Origin: Photobacterium profundum SS9
Lineage (GTDB): Bacteria; Pseudomonadota; Gammaproteobacteria; Enterobacterales; Vibrionaceae
DNA length: 64,000 nucleotides
Direction of reading: 5' to 3'
NCBI RefSeq assembly: GCF_000196255.1
Contig: NC_006371.1
Location: 322,331-386,330 of the forward strand
The notes under the pieces are model-generated. The model did no database searches. It was not told the DNA's origin and saw only the letters and a program-made list of their open reading frames with translations. How positions within the stretch are numbered: position 1 is the first letter of the stretch; each line of letters opens with the position of its first letter. Shown here one piece after another: positions 16,752 to 26,635 of this stretch. Both the position numbers and the translations under genes were made by a program.

Positions 16752-16785
16752 TGTGCGGGGGGTGATCAGCAATGACCATTCCTAC

Positions 16786-17824
16786 CGCGACCGACATAAC
16801 GTATCAGTTTAGGCCATTGACCCACAGTGTACTTTATTGCCTTACCTAGCTGACTCGACGAGACTACTTTTTGTTTGCTGAGCCATTGGGATAAGTCATC
16901 CAGCAGCGGGATTGCATGTTCTTGTCGCTCAACTAATCGCTCGGCAGCAGTGAAGCTTTTTATTCTCGACTCCAGTGCGTAGAGTTTCTGGATCTTAGCC
17001 AGCATAACATCCGCTTTACCTGTTTTTCCTTTTCCTTGCAGCTTCTTGGCATCCATAAATTTACGACGAGCGTGTGCCATGCATCCTAGATTTTCAACAT
17101 AAGCGAGACCGTCATACGCTTTATAACCATCTGTTTGCAGATAGCCATTATATTTCCCGAGGAAAGCCTCGGGGCAAGCCCGTGCCCGACTGTTTTGGTA
17201 GTCGAACAATACGATATTTTTCACCCCTCAAGCGAAGCCTTGGGGGAGTCAGCACCCGAGCAGTAAACCCACATATAACATTGCTTATTTTCTTTGAGCA
17301 CATTGAGTGGTGTTTCGTCTGCCTGAACGACGGTTTGATTCAGTAACGTCTCTTTTAACCGTTGATACAACGGTGTAAAGCACTCGCTGACCTGCATCAC
17401 CCAACGCGCCATTGTGGTTATAGGGAGATCGATACCCGCCTGTGAAAACAGCGTTTCCTGACGATAAAGCGGTAAGGCATACTGGTATTTACTCAGGATA
17501 ATATTGGCGAGCAAGCTTTCTGTGGTATAGCTTTTTGGGATAAGTGCTGTCGGGACTGGCTGCTGTTTTATCGCAACGCTTTGTGCATGTTGCTCACATT
17601 GCCGACAGCCATATTTAGGGCGAACGTACTCCAGCACTTTCAATACCGCGGGGATGAACTCAAGCTTTTCACTAACATCTTCACCGGTTTTGTGTAATTC
17701 GCCTTGGCAGCATGCGCAGACTTTCTCTTCATCGGTGAGATCAAGAACAATGCGTTCACGAGGGAGATCTTTCGGCAGAGGTTTACGCTTACCACGCACC
17801 TTCCTACCTGAAGTGGTTACCACT
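16786..17824 (-). pseudogene. IS66 tnpC relic: truncated, frameshifted, intron-interrupted
   Basis: Two pieces in different frames, joined at about 17221: the N-terminal piece has GKRKPLPKDLPRERIVLDL, zinc-ribbon cysteines (CACCQ, CRQCEQ) and VVQADETPLNVL; the second has KNIVLFDYQNSRARA, YLQTDGYKAYDG and CMAHARRKFMDAKKLQGKGK. About 100 N-terminal residues are missing at the 17825 junction, and the C-terminus with the catalytic glutamate is cut by the group II intron at LIRYV. It is related to, but clearly distinct from, the intact TnpC at 11788. Confidence 0.88.
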
Positions 17825-17868
17825 TCAGGATCACTCTTCGCTTATGCCCCGACTTATTGAGAAGTTAC
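17825..17868 (+). repeat. Solo end of the ISBst12-like element
   Basis: These 44 bases are identical to 38390-38433, the right terminus of the complete element at 36669-38433, ending in the terminal repeat CTTATTGAGAAGTTAC. The rest of the element is absent here; on the left it adjoins the IS66 relic. Confidence 0.85.
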
Positions 17869-17939
17869 GTTTTATTCTTATACATAATTGATACTATGCC
17901 AGTAAGCCGTTTAAAAACATTCGCATTAAGGATAGCCTC

Positions 17940-19775
17940 GTGAGTAAGCCAACATTGTTAACCTCTCCAACCCTTTCGCAAATTAATGTCTTTCCCGTTA
18001 AATCTATTGCGGGTCTTAGCCAGTCGCAAGTATGGGTCGAGAAACAAGGGATCAGTTTTGATCGTCGCTTCATGGTAGCGAAAAAAGACGGCAGTATGAT
18101 CACGGCAAGAAAACACCCTGAGATGGTAAAAGTGATGGCGACAATACAATCTCACGGTATAACGTTGAGCTATCCGGGTCGTATGCCGTTGATATTGAAA
18201 TATGCTGATTTCTTAATGGAAGATACCAATGCTGAAGTGTGGGGCGATGAATTTAGTGCGTATACCACCACAATTAAAGCCGACATTTGGTTTTCTTTAC
18301 TGCTAGGTCAAGAAGTACAGTTATTGTATACGGGCGAGCAATCAAATCGTCTTCGCCCGAAGATTAATCAGAATGTTAGCTTTGCCGATGGCTTCCCTTT
18401 ACTGGTGATTAGTGAAGCGTCATTGGAGGCGTTGAATGCCCGCAGCAGTCAGCGAAGCACTATGGATCAGTTCCGAACCAATCTTGTTGTTTCAGGTACA
18501 GAAGCATTTGCAGAAGATAGCTGGAAACGCATTCGTATTGGCGAGGTTGAGTTCTTATCCGTTAAGCCGTGCTCGCGTTGTATTTTGACCACAGTAAACC
18601 CTAAAACCGCTGAATTTAATGCATTGAAAGAACCATTAGCCACTATGTCTAAGTTCCGTGCTGATGCGTCGGGCGATGTGTATTTCGGTCAGAATCTGGT
18701 TGCATTAAATGAAGGCAAAATTAAAGCGGGTGACATCATCGAAGTGCTAGAGACGAAGCCGAAAGAAGTGTATGCCGACAACAGTGAATTGAACTTAACG
18801 TTAACCTGCGTTGAACGTGAAGACATCGCGCAAGATTTTTGTACATTTTGGTTAGAGCCGACAAAAGAACAAACGTTACCGACTTATCAACCGGGTCAGC
18901 ATTTACCGTTGCAACTAGAAATCAATGGTGAGTACATTTCACGGCGCTATACATTGTCATCTAGCCCTTCACGTCCTGGCCGTTATGCTATTTCAGTGAA
19001 ACGTGTGAATGATGGACGCGTATCGAACTGGCTGCATGATCATTTAGCAGTGGGAGATACGCTGGTGGCAGAAAAACCAGATGGTACATTCCACCTCGGT
19101 GCGCATACCGATAAGTTACTTTTGCTTTCTGCGGGCAGTGGTATTACGCCAATGCTATCGATGTTGCGTTATTTAGCCGATCATAATCAAGTGCATGATG
19201 TCGTGTTCTATCATCAGTGCAGTACTCAAAACGATATTCCATGTTTAGATGAGCTTGAATTACTTCAAGAAGCACATCCTCATTTAACCGTTCATGTTGT
19301 ATTAAGTCGTAAAGATAAAGCTTGGAAAGGGTTATCGGGGCGTTTATCTGCTGAGTTATTAAGTCATATTCCTACACTTGCTGAACGACAAGTCTTCGTG
19401 TGTGGCCCTGATGCGTTTATGAAAGAAGCTAAATCATTACTCCTTGCAAAAGCACTGCCTGAGTCACAGTATCACCAAGAAGCATTTGGACCGATTCAAA
19501 TCGAGACTGGCGAAGAGAAAAGCGTCACGATCAGTATTGATGGCAATATATTTGAAGGCAACAACCAGCAAACAGTACTCGAGCAAGCAGAAAATGCAGG
19601 TTTGAAGATGGCGAACAGTTGTCGTGCGGGGTTATGCGGTGCTTGTAAAGTAACATTAGCAAGCGGTGAGGTTGAACAACCGGATGTACCTGCATTGTTT
19701 TCTGGCGAAAAGGAAGAGGGCAAAGTACTTGCTTGTTGCTGTATCCCTAAAACGGATATTGAACTTGTAAGCTAA
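17940..19775 (+). CDS. MOSC domain-ferredoxin reductase fusion protein
   Basis: A 611-residue protein from GTG 17940 with AAGGA 7 bases upstream. Residues about 8-270 are a YcbX-like MOSC_N plus MOSC domain (INVFPVKSIAGL, FDRRFMV, KPCSRCILTTVNP with the Mo-cofactor cysteine). Residues about 290-510 are an FAD/NAD(P)H reductase of the ferredoxin-NADP reductase type (RRYTLSSSPSRPG, LLLSAGSGITPMLSMLR, VFVCGPDAFM). The last 85 residues are a 2Fe-2S ferredoxin domain (SCRAGLCGACKV, then LACCC). It thus combines a molybdenum reductase and its electron supply, as in N-hydroxylated-compound reduction by YcbX with CysJ. Cytoplasmic; substrate unknown. Confidence 0.88.
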   Translation: MSKPTLLTSPTLSQINVFPVKSIAGLSQSQVWVEKQGISFDRRFMVAKKDGSMITARKHPEMVKVMATIQSHGITLSYPGRMPLILKYADFLMEDTNAEVWGDEFSAYTTTIKADIWFSLLLGQEVQLLYTGEQSNRLRPKINQNVSFADGFPLLVISEASLEALNARSSQRSTMDQFRTNLVVSGTEAFAEDSWKRIRIGEVEFLSVKPCSRCILTTVNPKTAEFNALKEPLATMSKFRADASGDVYFGQNLVALNEGKIKAGDIIEVLETKPKEVYADNSELNLTLTCVEREDIAQDFCTFWLEPTKEQTLPTYQPGQHLPLQLEINGEYISRRYTLSSSPSRPGRYAISVKRVNDGRVSNWLHDHLAVGDTLVAEKPDGTFHLGAHTDKLLLLSAGSGITPMLSMLRYLADHNQVHDVVFYHQCSTQNDIPCLDELELLQEAHPHLTVHVVLSRKDKAWKGLSGRLSAELLSHIPTLAERQVFVCGPDAFMKEAKSLLLAKALPESQYHQEAFGPIQIETGEEKSVTISIDGNIFEGNNQQTVLEQAENAGLKMANSCRAGLCGACKVTLASGEVEQPDVPALFSGEKEEGKVLACCCIPKTDIELVS

Positions 19776-19808
19776 TGCTGGTTTCTCTGCTATAAGAGGC
19801 GAAGAAGA

Positions 19809-19840
19809 AAGACCGATGCTATTTAGACATCGGTCTTTTT
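19809..19840. terminator. Bidirectional terminator between convergent genes
   Basis: AAAGACCGATG / CATCGGTCTTT stem with a 9-base loop and T-runs on both strands. It serves the MOSC fusion gene (forward) and the cellulose operon (reverse). Confidence 0.88.
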
Positions 19841-19860
19841 AATGATTTACTTTCAACGCA

Positions 19861-21309
19861 CTAGTAGCATTGCTTGTATGTTTTTCTTTGTGCGCACTGC
19901 GCGGTTTTTAACGCGTCTTTAAACTTGGGGTCATGAGGATAAGCGTTAACCAATTGCTGGAACGTATTGACCGCTTTGGTATTTTGATTTTGATTATAGT
20001 ATGCCCAACCCTTAATTTCGGATAGTCCTACCTCTTGTCCATATTTCTGTTCATATAAATAAGTATTATCAACCACATACTGATATTTTTCCTGTTCAAA
20101 CGCATTGAGAATGTTTTTCGACGCTTGCTGCTTGGCATACATCACTTTATAGGAAGGATCTGCTAACAGTTTGGCTAGGCTCTCAGCATGTTGTTGAAAG
20201 CCAGCACGATTAAGAGCCAAAGAATAGCCGTACTGTGTTTCCTGATATTGTTCTACATCTGCAGGTAAATCCTTCAATGCTTTCTCAAACGAACGCGTGG
20301 CTGTCAAAGGGCGTTGTAGTTTATACCATTGCCACCCAGCGAGAGCATGTTGCTCAGATGTCAGTGGTTGTTGTTCATCTAGAAGTTTTAAGCATGCAGC
20401 AGGTTGCGACTCGCAGATACGGTTTAGTCGTTCCGAGTTAGCATTGGATTTAAATTTGTTCAAGCTTGGATATTGCTTGACCCATCGAGCCTGTAGCTGC
20501 TCAACTTCTTTTTGGCGGTGAAGGCCTTTTAGGCTAAGTAACTTTCCTTCTATTAGTTTCTTGCTGGGTTTGCCTGACCATTTAATAGCGCTGTCAAACC
20601 ACGAGAGAGAAGACTGGTAGTTTTTCTCCTTGAGATATTGCCAACCTAAAAGTTCGGCCCCCTTGGAATCTCTTTTTACTTTAGCTTGCTTTACTACTAC
20701 ATCTTTGTTGGCAGAATGGCTGCCATTGCGTGACAGTTGTTTCAATTGGATCTGATAGGCGAGTTTCGAATATTCTGTTGCATCGTAGCCAGGGCTTTGG
20801 CGATATTGCGACAGAATCTGAGGCCCTGCTGATTTACGGGACCACATCAGAACTTTCTGGGTCGTCGTTAAAGTGAATTCTGGGCAATTTTGCAGAATAT
20901 CACTATACTTTTGTCGCGATTTAGTACCATACCCTGTTGCCATTTCGTTCTGTAAGTCGAGCCATACCCACTGAATTCGTTGGCAGCTGTTCCAGTCTGG
21001 ATTATCGGCGAGCAAGGCGTTGGCTGCTGAACGGTTGTTACTGTTGACCGCCGAGGTGAGTGCTTCTAGATTAGCCTGGAAGTTAATTTCTTCAGTCAGT
21101 TTTTTTGATGTTGGCTGTTCATTGACTGCATTTTTCGCGGCTTTCCATCCTTGTTTTTCGAGAGTTTTCCATATGGGCGTTTCATCATAATAAACGTCTC
21201 TGTATGACTTCACCTCGACCGTAACATTACGATCCAGCAGTTGAATTTTGGCTTGTTCGCTTGCCATGGCAGGTAAGGAAATAGCTAGCGCGATATATAA
21301 AGATTTCAT
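19861..21309 (-). CDS. Periplasmic TPR protein of the cellulose operon (no BcsC barrel)
   Basis: Start ATG at 21309, overlapping the bcsZ stop by 4 bases (ATGA) with AGAGG upstream; a TTG two codons earlier is less likely. The 482-residue product has a signal peptide (cleavage after PAMA) and degenerate TPR-like helices, for example AELLGWQYLKEKNYQSSLSW and IKGWAYYNQNQNTKAVNTFQ. It is last in the bcsABZ operon, where BcsC usually stands, but BcsC is over 1100 residues and ends in a 16-strand outer-membrane barrel, which is absent here. It may couple to an exporter encoded elsewhere (inference). Confidence 0.72.
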   Translation of the reverse strand: MKSLYIALAISLPAMASEQAKIQLLDRNVTVEVKSYRDVYYDETPIWKTLEKQGWKAAKNAVNEQPTSKKLTEEINFQANLEALTSAVNSNNRSAANALLADNPDWNSCQRIQWVWLDLQNEMATGYGTKSRQKYSDILQNCPEFTLTTTQKVLMWSRKSAGPQILSQYRQSPGYDATEYSKLAYQIQLKQLSRNGSHSANKDVVVKQAKVKRDSKGAELLGWQYLKEKNYQSSLSWFDSAIKWSGKPSKKLIEGKLLSLKGLHRQKEVEQLQARWVKQYPSLNKFKSNANSERLNRICESQPAACLKLLDEQQPLTSEQHALAGWQWYKLQRPLTATRSFEKALKDLPADVEQYQETQYGYSLALNRAGFQQHAESLAKLLADPSYKVMYAKQQASKNILNAFEQEKYQYVVDNTYLYEQKYGQEVGLSEIKGWAYYNQNQNTKAVNTFQQLVNAYPHDPKFKDALKTAQCAQRKTYKQCY

Positions 21310-22331
21310 TGGCAATACCTCTCATGAAAAGCAATATGTGAAAATAAAATCAAGCTGGCAGAGTAGTAATCGTCTTGGTTGCTGGGGTGAGGCAGTGCAC
21401 TACGGTGTTTGTATTTTTCCTGGCTGAGCTGAACCAGTGCGGCAATCGCATGTGCACCTTGCGGCGGGCCATAGTTCGCCATTTCATTGCTATTCACATC
21501 GAGCCAGGCTGTATTGTTATCCAGTAGCCAATTTCGATAATTGTCACTGATCGAATTGTCATAACCGCCCCAGATCAAATAAAGTGGGATACGATAGCTG
21601 GAGTAACTGAAGCGAGCCGGAAACTGCGTGGCAGGGCGCCAGTGTGATTCGCCAAACTCAAGCCAATCAGAGGGTAGCTGATACTGACCAAACTGGTTTT
21701 TATCCAGTATGTTGCGACCGCTCTGATTTAGATCTGTCCAGATATTGTTCTGGATAGCAAAGTCATTAAATGCGGGGTAAACCCAATAAGAGGGATTGAC
21801 CACAGTATATTGTGGCGTCTGAAAACCTTGTCTGGCAGGCAAGAGTGCGTATTCTTTGTCGATAGAAATAATATGGCTGCTGGCCAGCTCATTGATGATG
21901 GCCTTCGCGTCCAGATCATACTCGTTACCGGGCCATTTCTTATCCGCTTTGAGCAAAGCCCAGGCAATGAATATATCACCATCGCTGGCATTGTTTGGAT
22001 CAGGGATATGCGGCGTTTTCTGTTGCCATTTCCAGGAGAACAGCGCGTCGTTATGTCGTTGCAGCTTGCCTTCAGTCCAATGCCAAATCTGCTTAAATGA
22101 CTGGTGGTCATTGAAGAATTCTGCCATCAGCATCCCGTAGCCTTGACTTTCACTGTGGCTGATGCTTTCGTTTCCGTTGTCGATAACCCGGCCTTGTTGG
22201 TTCACGAATTTTTGCTTATAGAATGACCATAATTTGTCGTCGTTCCGGGTATCACAGCCTTGGGCTTTGGTCTGTAGCGAGGCTTGAGAAAAGAACGGTA
22301 CACTTAGTAAAAGTAGTGATATCCATTTCAT
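21306..22331 (-). CDS. bcsZ: Endoglucanase BcsZ (glycoside hydrolase 8)
   Basis: A 341-residue periplasmic GH8 cellulase with a signal peptide (cleavage after SQA near residue 17). The catalytic acid is the glutamate in SHSESQGYGMLMAEFF near residue 61 and the GH8 signature is NASDGDIFIAWALLKADKKW near residue 115. It trims or edits the nascent beta-1,4-glucan. It overlaps bcsB by 4 bases upstream and the TPR gene by 4 bases downstream. Confidence 0.93.
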   Translation of the reverse strand: MKWISLLLLSVPFFSQASLQTKAQGCDTRNDDKLWSFYKQKFVNQQGRVIDNGNESISHSESQGYGMLMAEFFNDHQSFKQIWHWTEGKLQRHNDALFSWKWQQKTPHIPDPNNASDGDIFIAWALLKADKKWPGNEYDLDAKAIINELASSHIISIDKEYALLPARQGFQTPQYTVVNPSYWVYPAFNDFAIQNNIWTDLNQSGRNILDKNQFGQYQLPSDWLEFGESHWRPATQFPARFSYSSYRIPLYLIWGGYDNSISDNYRNWLLDNNTAWLDVNSNEMANYGPPQGAHAIAALVQLSQEKYKHRSALPHPSNQDDYYSASLILFSHIAFHERYCQ

Positions 22332-24406
22332 GATTTATTTCCTAGCGAGCGTTGAATAAGCAGAGCAAGAGGGAAAATCAGGCATAGCAAAAGTAGGGGA
22401 AGTGAGTAGGGATGGCTGATAAAGCCAGCCCTGGCTAATTGGATATCATTGTCATAGCTAGGAATCGCCAGCTGAATCGCTCCTTTGGCCTGAATCGTTT
22501 GTTGGCTCAGGTAGATTTCCATATTGGATGTTAGTTGTTTGCTGTCAGCTGCCATGAATTCGATCTGGCTCCAGTTCGAACCTGGTTTGGTAGAAACCAC
22601 CCCAAGTGAAGTATCTATGCTTTCATTATTCCTGAATGGCTGATTGTTGCCGTATTGAAAGTATTGTGATGAAGAGAGTGCTGTTTGAGTATTAGATGAC
22701 GGTAACCCCGAGTTGTTCATCATCGAAAGTAGGTTCTGTCGGGTTTGATTAATAAAACCAGTATTGGCAGTGTTATTTGCCATTTCAGATACTGGGTACT
22801 GTTCGCCAACAGTAAATACGAGATTGATTGGTTTAGTTTGTTTTTTGTTGGTGGTTAATAGCAGATCTAGCATTGGCTGATGGGCTTTATGACTGATAAA
22901 ACTGATCAATTGCCAGATTTCAGATAGTCCTGATAGCTGCTCATAATTCAAAGTCAGTTGTGCTTTTTTACCGTTATTAGCGGCAATGACTAATAGTTCA
23001 TCAGCGCTTATTTGTTGCCTCCCTGCTGGAATATAGGTGACCCAAGCACCCAGATTTATGGCCGACGTGGATGAAAGAGAAGCTGTAAATGGTTGATAAG
23101 CAGCACCCTGATCAAAGTAGCTGACTTGCTCTGGACCATAGAGCTCCACGCTCACTGTATTTAAGCCCGAGTGAAGTTTATCCATTGGGAATGTGAGTCG
23201 ATAGTGCTGCGCTGAACGCCAAAGGCTCGCACGAAGTGGGATGCTGTTAGCATAATCTCCGTTGATACGAATCACCATCGCGGCTTCACCTGGATTTACC
23301 TTAGGGTGAGTTAGCAGTAGGTTTAGCTGGGCGGTCTCTTCTTTGTTTACCATGATATTAGCTGGCATCATCAGTGGCAGCATTAGTGGCTCATCACCAA
23401 ACTGCTGTTGACGCGTTAACATCCCTATCTGGTAGCTTTGGTTGCTTTCCAAGCCTTTTCTATTCATAGGTTGGTGTTTGCTAACGAGGGCGAACAGTTG
23501 TTTAGGAAGCTCGTAACTTGGTATTGCAAAGTGTTGTGCAGCTTGTACTACCTCATTCTCACTTCTACCAGAAACAACCAAGATCCAGTCATTTTGTGCT
23601 ACTGGCTTATAAATTCCGAGAAATGGACCCTGAATCGCATTGAGGTATTGGGTTGGAAGCATTGATCTGGCCTCCAGTTGTGACTGGGTACCATATACAA
23701 GGCGGACGTTTGCTGGTTGGTGTTTTGCGATCGGATTGCTTTCAGGGTGATGGTAACTAAAACGGTATTTATCTGTACCACTGCGAAGCGTCCAGCCCTG
23801 CACCAATAGGCTAGCGACAGAAAGAGACGTATCGCTGTTACTCGTTAGCAAACTCTCTAATTGGATATTGTGCTGATAGACCTGGCCACTCTTAATTAGT
23901 GCGGCAAAGCTCGCGAGTGTCGGTTTAACCGCATTTTCGCTATAAGCCAATTCAAAAAATGATTGTTCGACCAGTATTTCTGTTATTGCTTCTGACGCTG
24001 CTATACGTTGCTGAGTCATGCTCAACGATGGAGGCAGTAGATGGCGAACCGACAAGGTTAGTTGATTGCCGTACTTAGCCAATAACGAAGGAGTCAGGTT
24101 GGTAACAATTTGTTGTGGCTCACTGTTTGGTTGAAGTTGAATAGTTGCCAGCGGTTTATCGCCAAGGTTGAGCCATATTGTCGTTTTATCTATATTCCCT
24201 GAATGTTTTAGCGTGAGTGAGATTCGAACAGAATCGGCTTGTTGGGTATCTAAAATTGTTAAAGGAAAACTCAGTTTATCCCATTGTCCCCGAAGCACCG
24301 GATTCCTGCTGTCTTGGAGTAAGTATGTTAAAGGTACCTGCACGGTTTCAGCACTTGTGAAACTGGCAATAAGGAAGCTGATGAAAAATATTATGCACTT
24401 GTTCAT
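22328..24406 (-). CDS. bcsB: Cellulose synthase regulatory subunit BcsB
   Basis: A 692-residue periplasmic protein with a signal peptide, jelly-roll/carbohydrate-binding modules, and a single C-terminal membrane anchor (PLLLLCLIFPLALLIQRSLG). Blocks such as LNLLLTHPKVNPGEAAMVI and LRASLWRSAQHYRLTFPM fit the BcsB family. It docks on BcsA and guides the glucan through the periplasm. Overlaps both neighbours by 4 bases, indicating tight translational coupling. Confidence 0.88.
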   Translation of the reverse strand: MNKCIIFFISFLIASFTSAETVQVPLTYLLQDSRNPVLRGQWDKLSFPLTILDTQQADSVRISLTLKHSGNIDKTTIWLNLGDKPLATIQLQPNSEPQQIVTNLTPSLLAKYGNQLTLSVRHLLPPSLSMTQQRIAASEAITEILVEQSFFELAYSENAVKPTLASFAALIKSGQVYQHNIQLESLLTSNSDTSLSVASLLVQGWTLRSGTDKYRFSYHHPESNPIAKHQPANVRLVYGTQSQLEARSMLPTQYLNAIQGPFLGIYKPVAQNDWILVVSGRSENEVVQAAQHFAIPSYELPKQLFALVSKHQPMNRKGLESNQSYQIGMLTRQQQFGDEPLMLPLMMPANIMVNKEETAQLNLLLTHPKVNPGEAAMVIRINGDYANSIPLRASLWRSAQHYRLTFPMDKLHSGLNTVSVELYGPEQVSYFDQGAAYQPFTASLSSTSAINLGAWVTYIPAGRQQISADELLVIAANNGKKAQLTLNYEQLSGLSEIWQLISFISHKAHQPMLDLLLTTNKKQTKPINLVFTVGEQYPVSEMANNTANTGFINQTRQNLLSMMNNSGLPSSNTQTALSSSQYFQYGNNQPFRNNESIDTSLGVVSTKPGSNWSQIEFMAADSKQLTSNMEIYLSQQTIQAKGAIQLAIPSYDNDIQLARAGFISHPYSLPLLLLCLIFPLALLIQRSLGNKS

Positions 24407-26634
24407 TGGCTGATATCCTGTGCTGCTGAGTCTTTAATTACCTCTTTACTGCGCTTTTTCAGTGCATGGGCTGTTTTCGCAGATGTAGTGATACTTGAAA
24501 TAGCTAATTGGAAAAAGCCTAATAGTGCAGTGATGATCCCTTTGCTTTGCCTTGCCTCAAATTGACGGCGCTGCTGCCAGCGTTCACTGTGGGCAAAAAC
24601 CATGTTGGTGAAGATTTCAAGTGTTTGGGTGTTGGTTTCTAGAATTTCACAACTTAACATTTGCCCTGTTGCCTGCATCTGGCAATGGCGAACCTTCATT
24701 GCAACGGAATGGGGTTTGAGCTTCGGCTTGCAGTTATTCGAGGAATCATGTTTTTTGATATAGCACGTTAAATCAAATACCTGATCATGTTTAAAAGGCG
24801 CCTTCATTGAATTGATTGAAATTCGGACTCCATGCACAGAGGCATCTTCAATCTTTGCCTCTATTGTTTGGTTTTCGGCTGTAACAAAAGCGGTAATATT
24901 ACAGTGTGATCGTGGCTCCGATCTGCGTTGGACTTTCTCCAATGTTGCGCCAAGGCTAGCAGCACAAAGCAGCAGATTGAACGTATTAAATACAAGAACA
25001 ACGGCAAGCTGACCCTGCTCAATTGGATAATTGTAAATACGGTATAATCCCCAAGCTTCTGCTGCGGCAATAACAACAAACAAACCGACTATCACAGGAG
25101 TTAATGGTGAAAAGTGTACATGGCTGGTTGTTTCCCCTTTGGGTGTGACTGTAAACTTAGGTTTTTTCGGGGTAATGAGAACGGAAAGTACGGGGAAAAA
25201 AAGGTAAAGCGATAGAACCGTTTCGTAAAATTCAGAAAATAGCGCATTTCGTGTTTTTCCAAAGAGGTGCTGGCTAATTACCATACTGATCGCAAGATGG
25301 GGGATGGCGAACACAAGGAAGTCGTTGGCATTACCGACAAAAATTTGTAAATCAAAGACTAAATAGCACAGCGGGGCAATCAGGTACATGACCCTAAATA
25401 GTGGGAAGAACCAGAACAAAGTGGAATTGAGGTAGCAAATTTTCTGCGGAAAACTTAACCCACGCTTCAATAATGGATTATTTAGCAGAAAAATTTGCAG
25501 CATTCCCTGAGCCCAACGGGATCGCTGGGTTACATAAGCACCAAAGGTATCAGGTGATAAACCCGCGATCATTGCGCGATTAAGGTAGATGCTGTCCCAG
25601 CCTTTAGCGTGTATCTCGAGGGCGGTATCGGCATCTTCCGTAATGGTACGAGTCGAAATACCACCGACGTCAAGCAAAGCTTCGCGGCGAATAATCGCGG
25701 CCGAGCCACAAAAGAAACTCGCATTCCAAAAGTCCATCCCAGATAGAATCCGGTTATAAAACATTTCGTTTTCGGAAGGTACTTTATCTTCTATACCGAG
25801 ATTTTTTTCGATAGGGCCAGGGGTCGCAAAGAAGTGCGGAGTCTGTATAAAGCCAAGCTTAGGTTGTTGCTGGAACATACCTACAGTGTTTATAAGAAAA
25901 TCTTTAGTGGGAACATGATCCGCATCTAGAATCAGGATTAGCTCGCCATTACTGTGTTTAAGTGCATGGTTAATGTTACCCGCTTTAGCGTGAACATTTG
26001 CAGGGCGGGTAATGTAGTTTGCCCCAAGCTTTTGACACAAATCTTTTAATTTATGCGTGCGTTGCTGAGCAATGCGAGCTTGTTGTGGGTCTTCATCGTT
26101 CAGTTTTTGTGGTGTGCCACCATCATCCAATACCCAAACATTCACCTTGCCAGGATATTGAAGTTGCATTGCGGCTGAAACAGTTGGGGCGACAACACGG
26201 ATTGATTCGTTATAGGTCGGGATAAACACATCAACCGTAGGGATCGCTTGGTTCACATTGATAGGAGTGATGTCGCGAGAACGCTGTCGAACGTTAACAA
26301 ACATGCCCAAAAGATAAATTGTGATGCCATAACATTCAGTGACTAATAGGGCGATAGCAAAGGGCAGATCGAGTGTGCTTTCCCAAGGAAGTGTTTCAGA
26401 ATATCGCCACCAGATATAGCGAATCGAAATAAAGGCACCTGTGATGAGTATCAGTAAGTGGGGTAGCTTTTTATCGTTGGATGTCATTCCTATAACAGCC
26501 AGTAGGAAAGCACTGCCAGAAAGCCAAAGATGGGTTTCTACCGTGACTTTTATCGTCGCTAGATTCGCAATAGCCAAGATGAGAATGCAGGCTGCTAACC
26601 ATTTGAACAACTTAAATGATTGAGGACTTCCCAT
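24403..26634 (-). CDS. bcsA: Cellulose synthase catalytic subunit BcsA
   Basis: A 743-residue inner-membrane glycosyltransferase family 2 protein. Catalytic motifs in order: VWVLDDGG, LILDADHVP, the FFCGSAA loop, TITEDADTA and QRSRWAQGM. A C-terminal PilZ domain is present, with RRSEPR near residue 567 and DASVHGVRIS about 35 residues later, the c-di-GMP binding motifs that relieve autoinhibition. It polymerises UDP-glucose to beta-1,4-glucan. Preceded by a lipoprotein gene one base upstream and overlapping bcsB. Confidence 0.96.
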   Translation of the reverse strand: MGSPQSFKLFKWLAACILILAIANLATIKVTVETHLWLSGSAFLLAVIGMTSNDKKLPHLLILITGAFISIRYIWWRYSETLPWESTLDLPFAIALLVTECYGITIYLLGMFVNVRQRSRDITPINVNQAIPTVDVFIPTYNESIRVVAPTVSAAMQLQYPGKVNVWVLDDGGTPQKLNDEDPQQARIAQQRTHKLKDLCQKLGANYITRPANVHAKAGNINHALKHSNGELILILDADHVPTKDFLINTVGMFQQQPKLGFIQTPHFFATPGPIEKNLGIEDKVPSENEMFYNRILSGMDFWNASFFCGSAAIIRREALLDVGGISTRTITEDADTALEIHAKGWDSIYLNRAMIAGLSPDTFGAYVTQRSRWAQGMLQIFLLNNPLLKRGLSFPQKICYLNSTLFWFFPLFRVMYLIAPLCYLVFDLQIFVGNANDFLVFAIPHLAISMVISQHLFGKTRNALFSEFYETVLSLYLFFPVLSVLITPKKPKFTVTPKGETTSHVHFSPLTPVIVGLFVVIAAAEAWGLYRIYNYPIEQGQLAVVLVFNTFNLLLCAASLGATLEKVQRRSEPRSHCNITAFVTAENQTIEAKIEDASVHGVRISINSMKAPFKHDQVFDLTCYIKKHDSSNNCKPKLKPHSVAMKVRHCQMQATGQMLSCEILETNTQTLEIFTNMVFAHSERWQQRRQFEARQSKGIITALLGFFQLAISSITTSAKTAHALKKRSKEVIKDSAAQDISQ

Positions 26635-26635
26635 T

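Larger units (their letters stand above)
15839..16785 (+). mobile_element. Group II intron, 5'-truncated, antisense in an IS66 relic
   Basis: Holds the reverse transcriptase gene from the middle of the RT domain onward, domain V at 16719-16751 and a domain VI-like stretch ending near CCTAC at 16785. The 5' RNA domains and RT start were removed at the IS4 junction. Its 3' end lies inside, and opposite in direction to, a broken IS66 tnpC gene. Confidence 0.82.
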
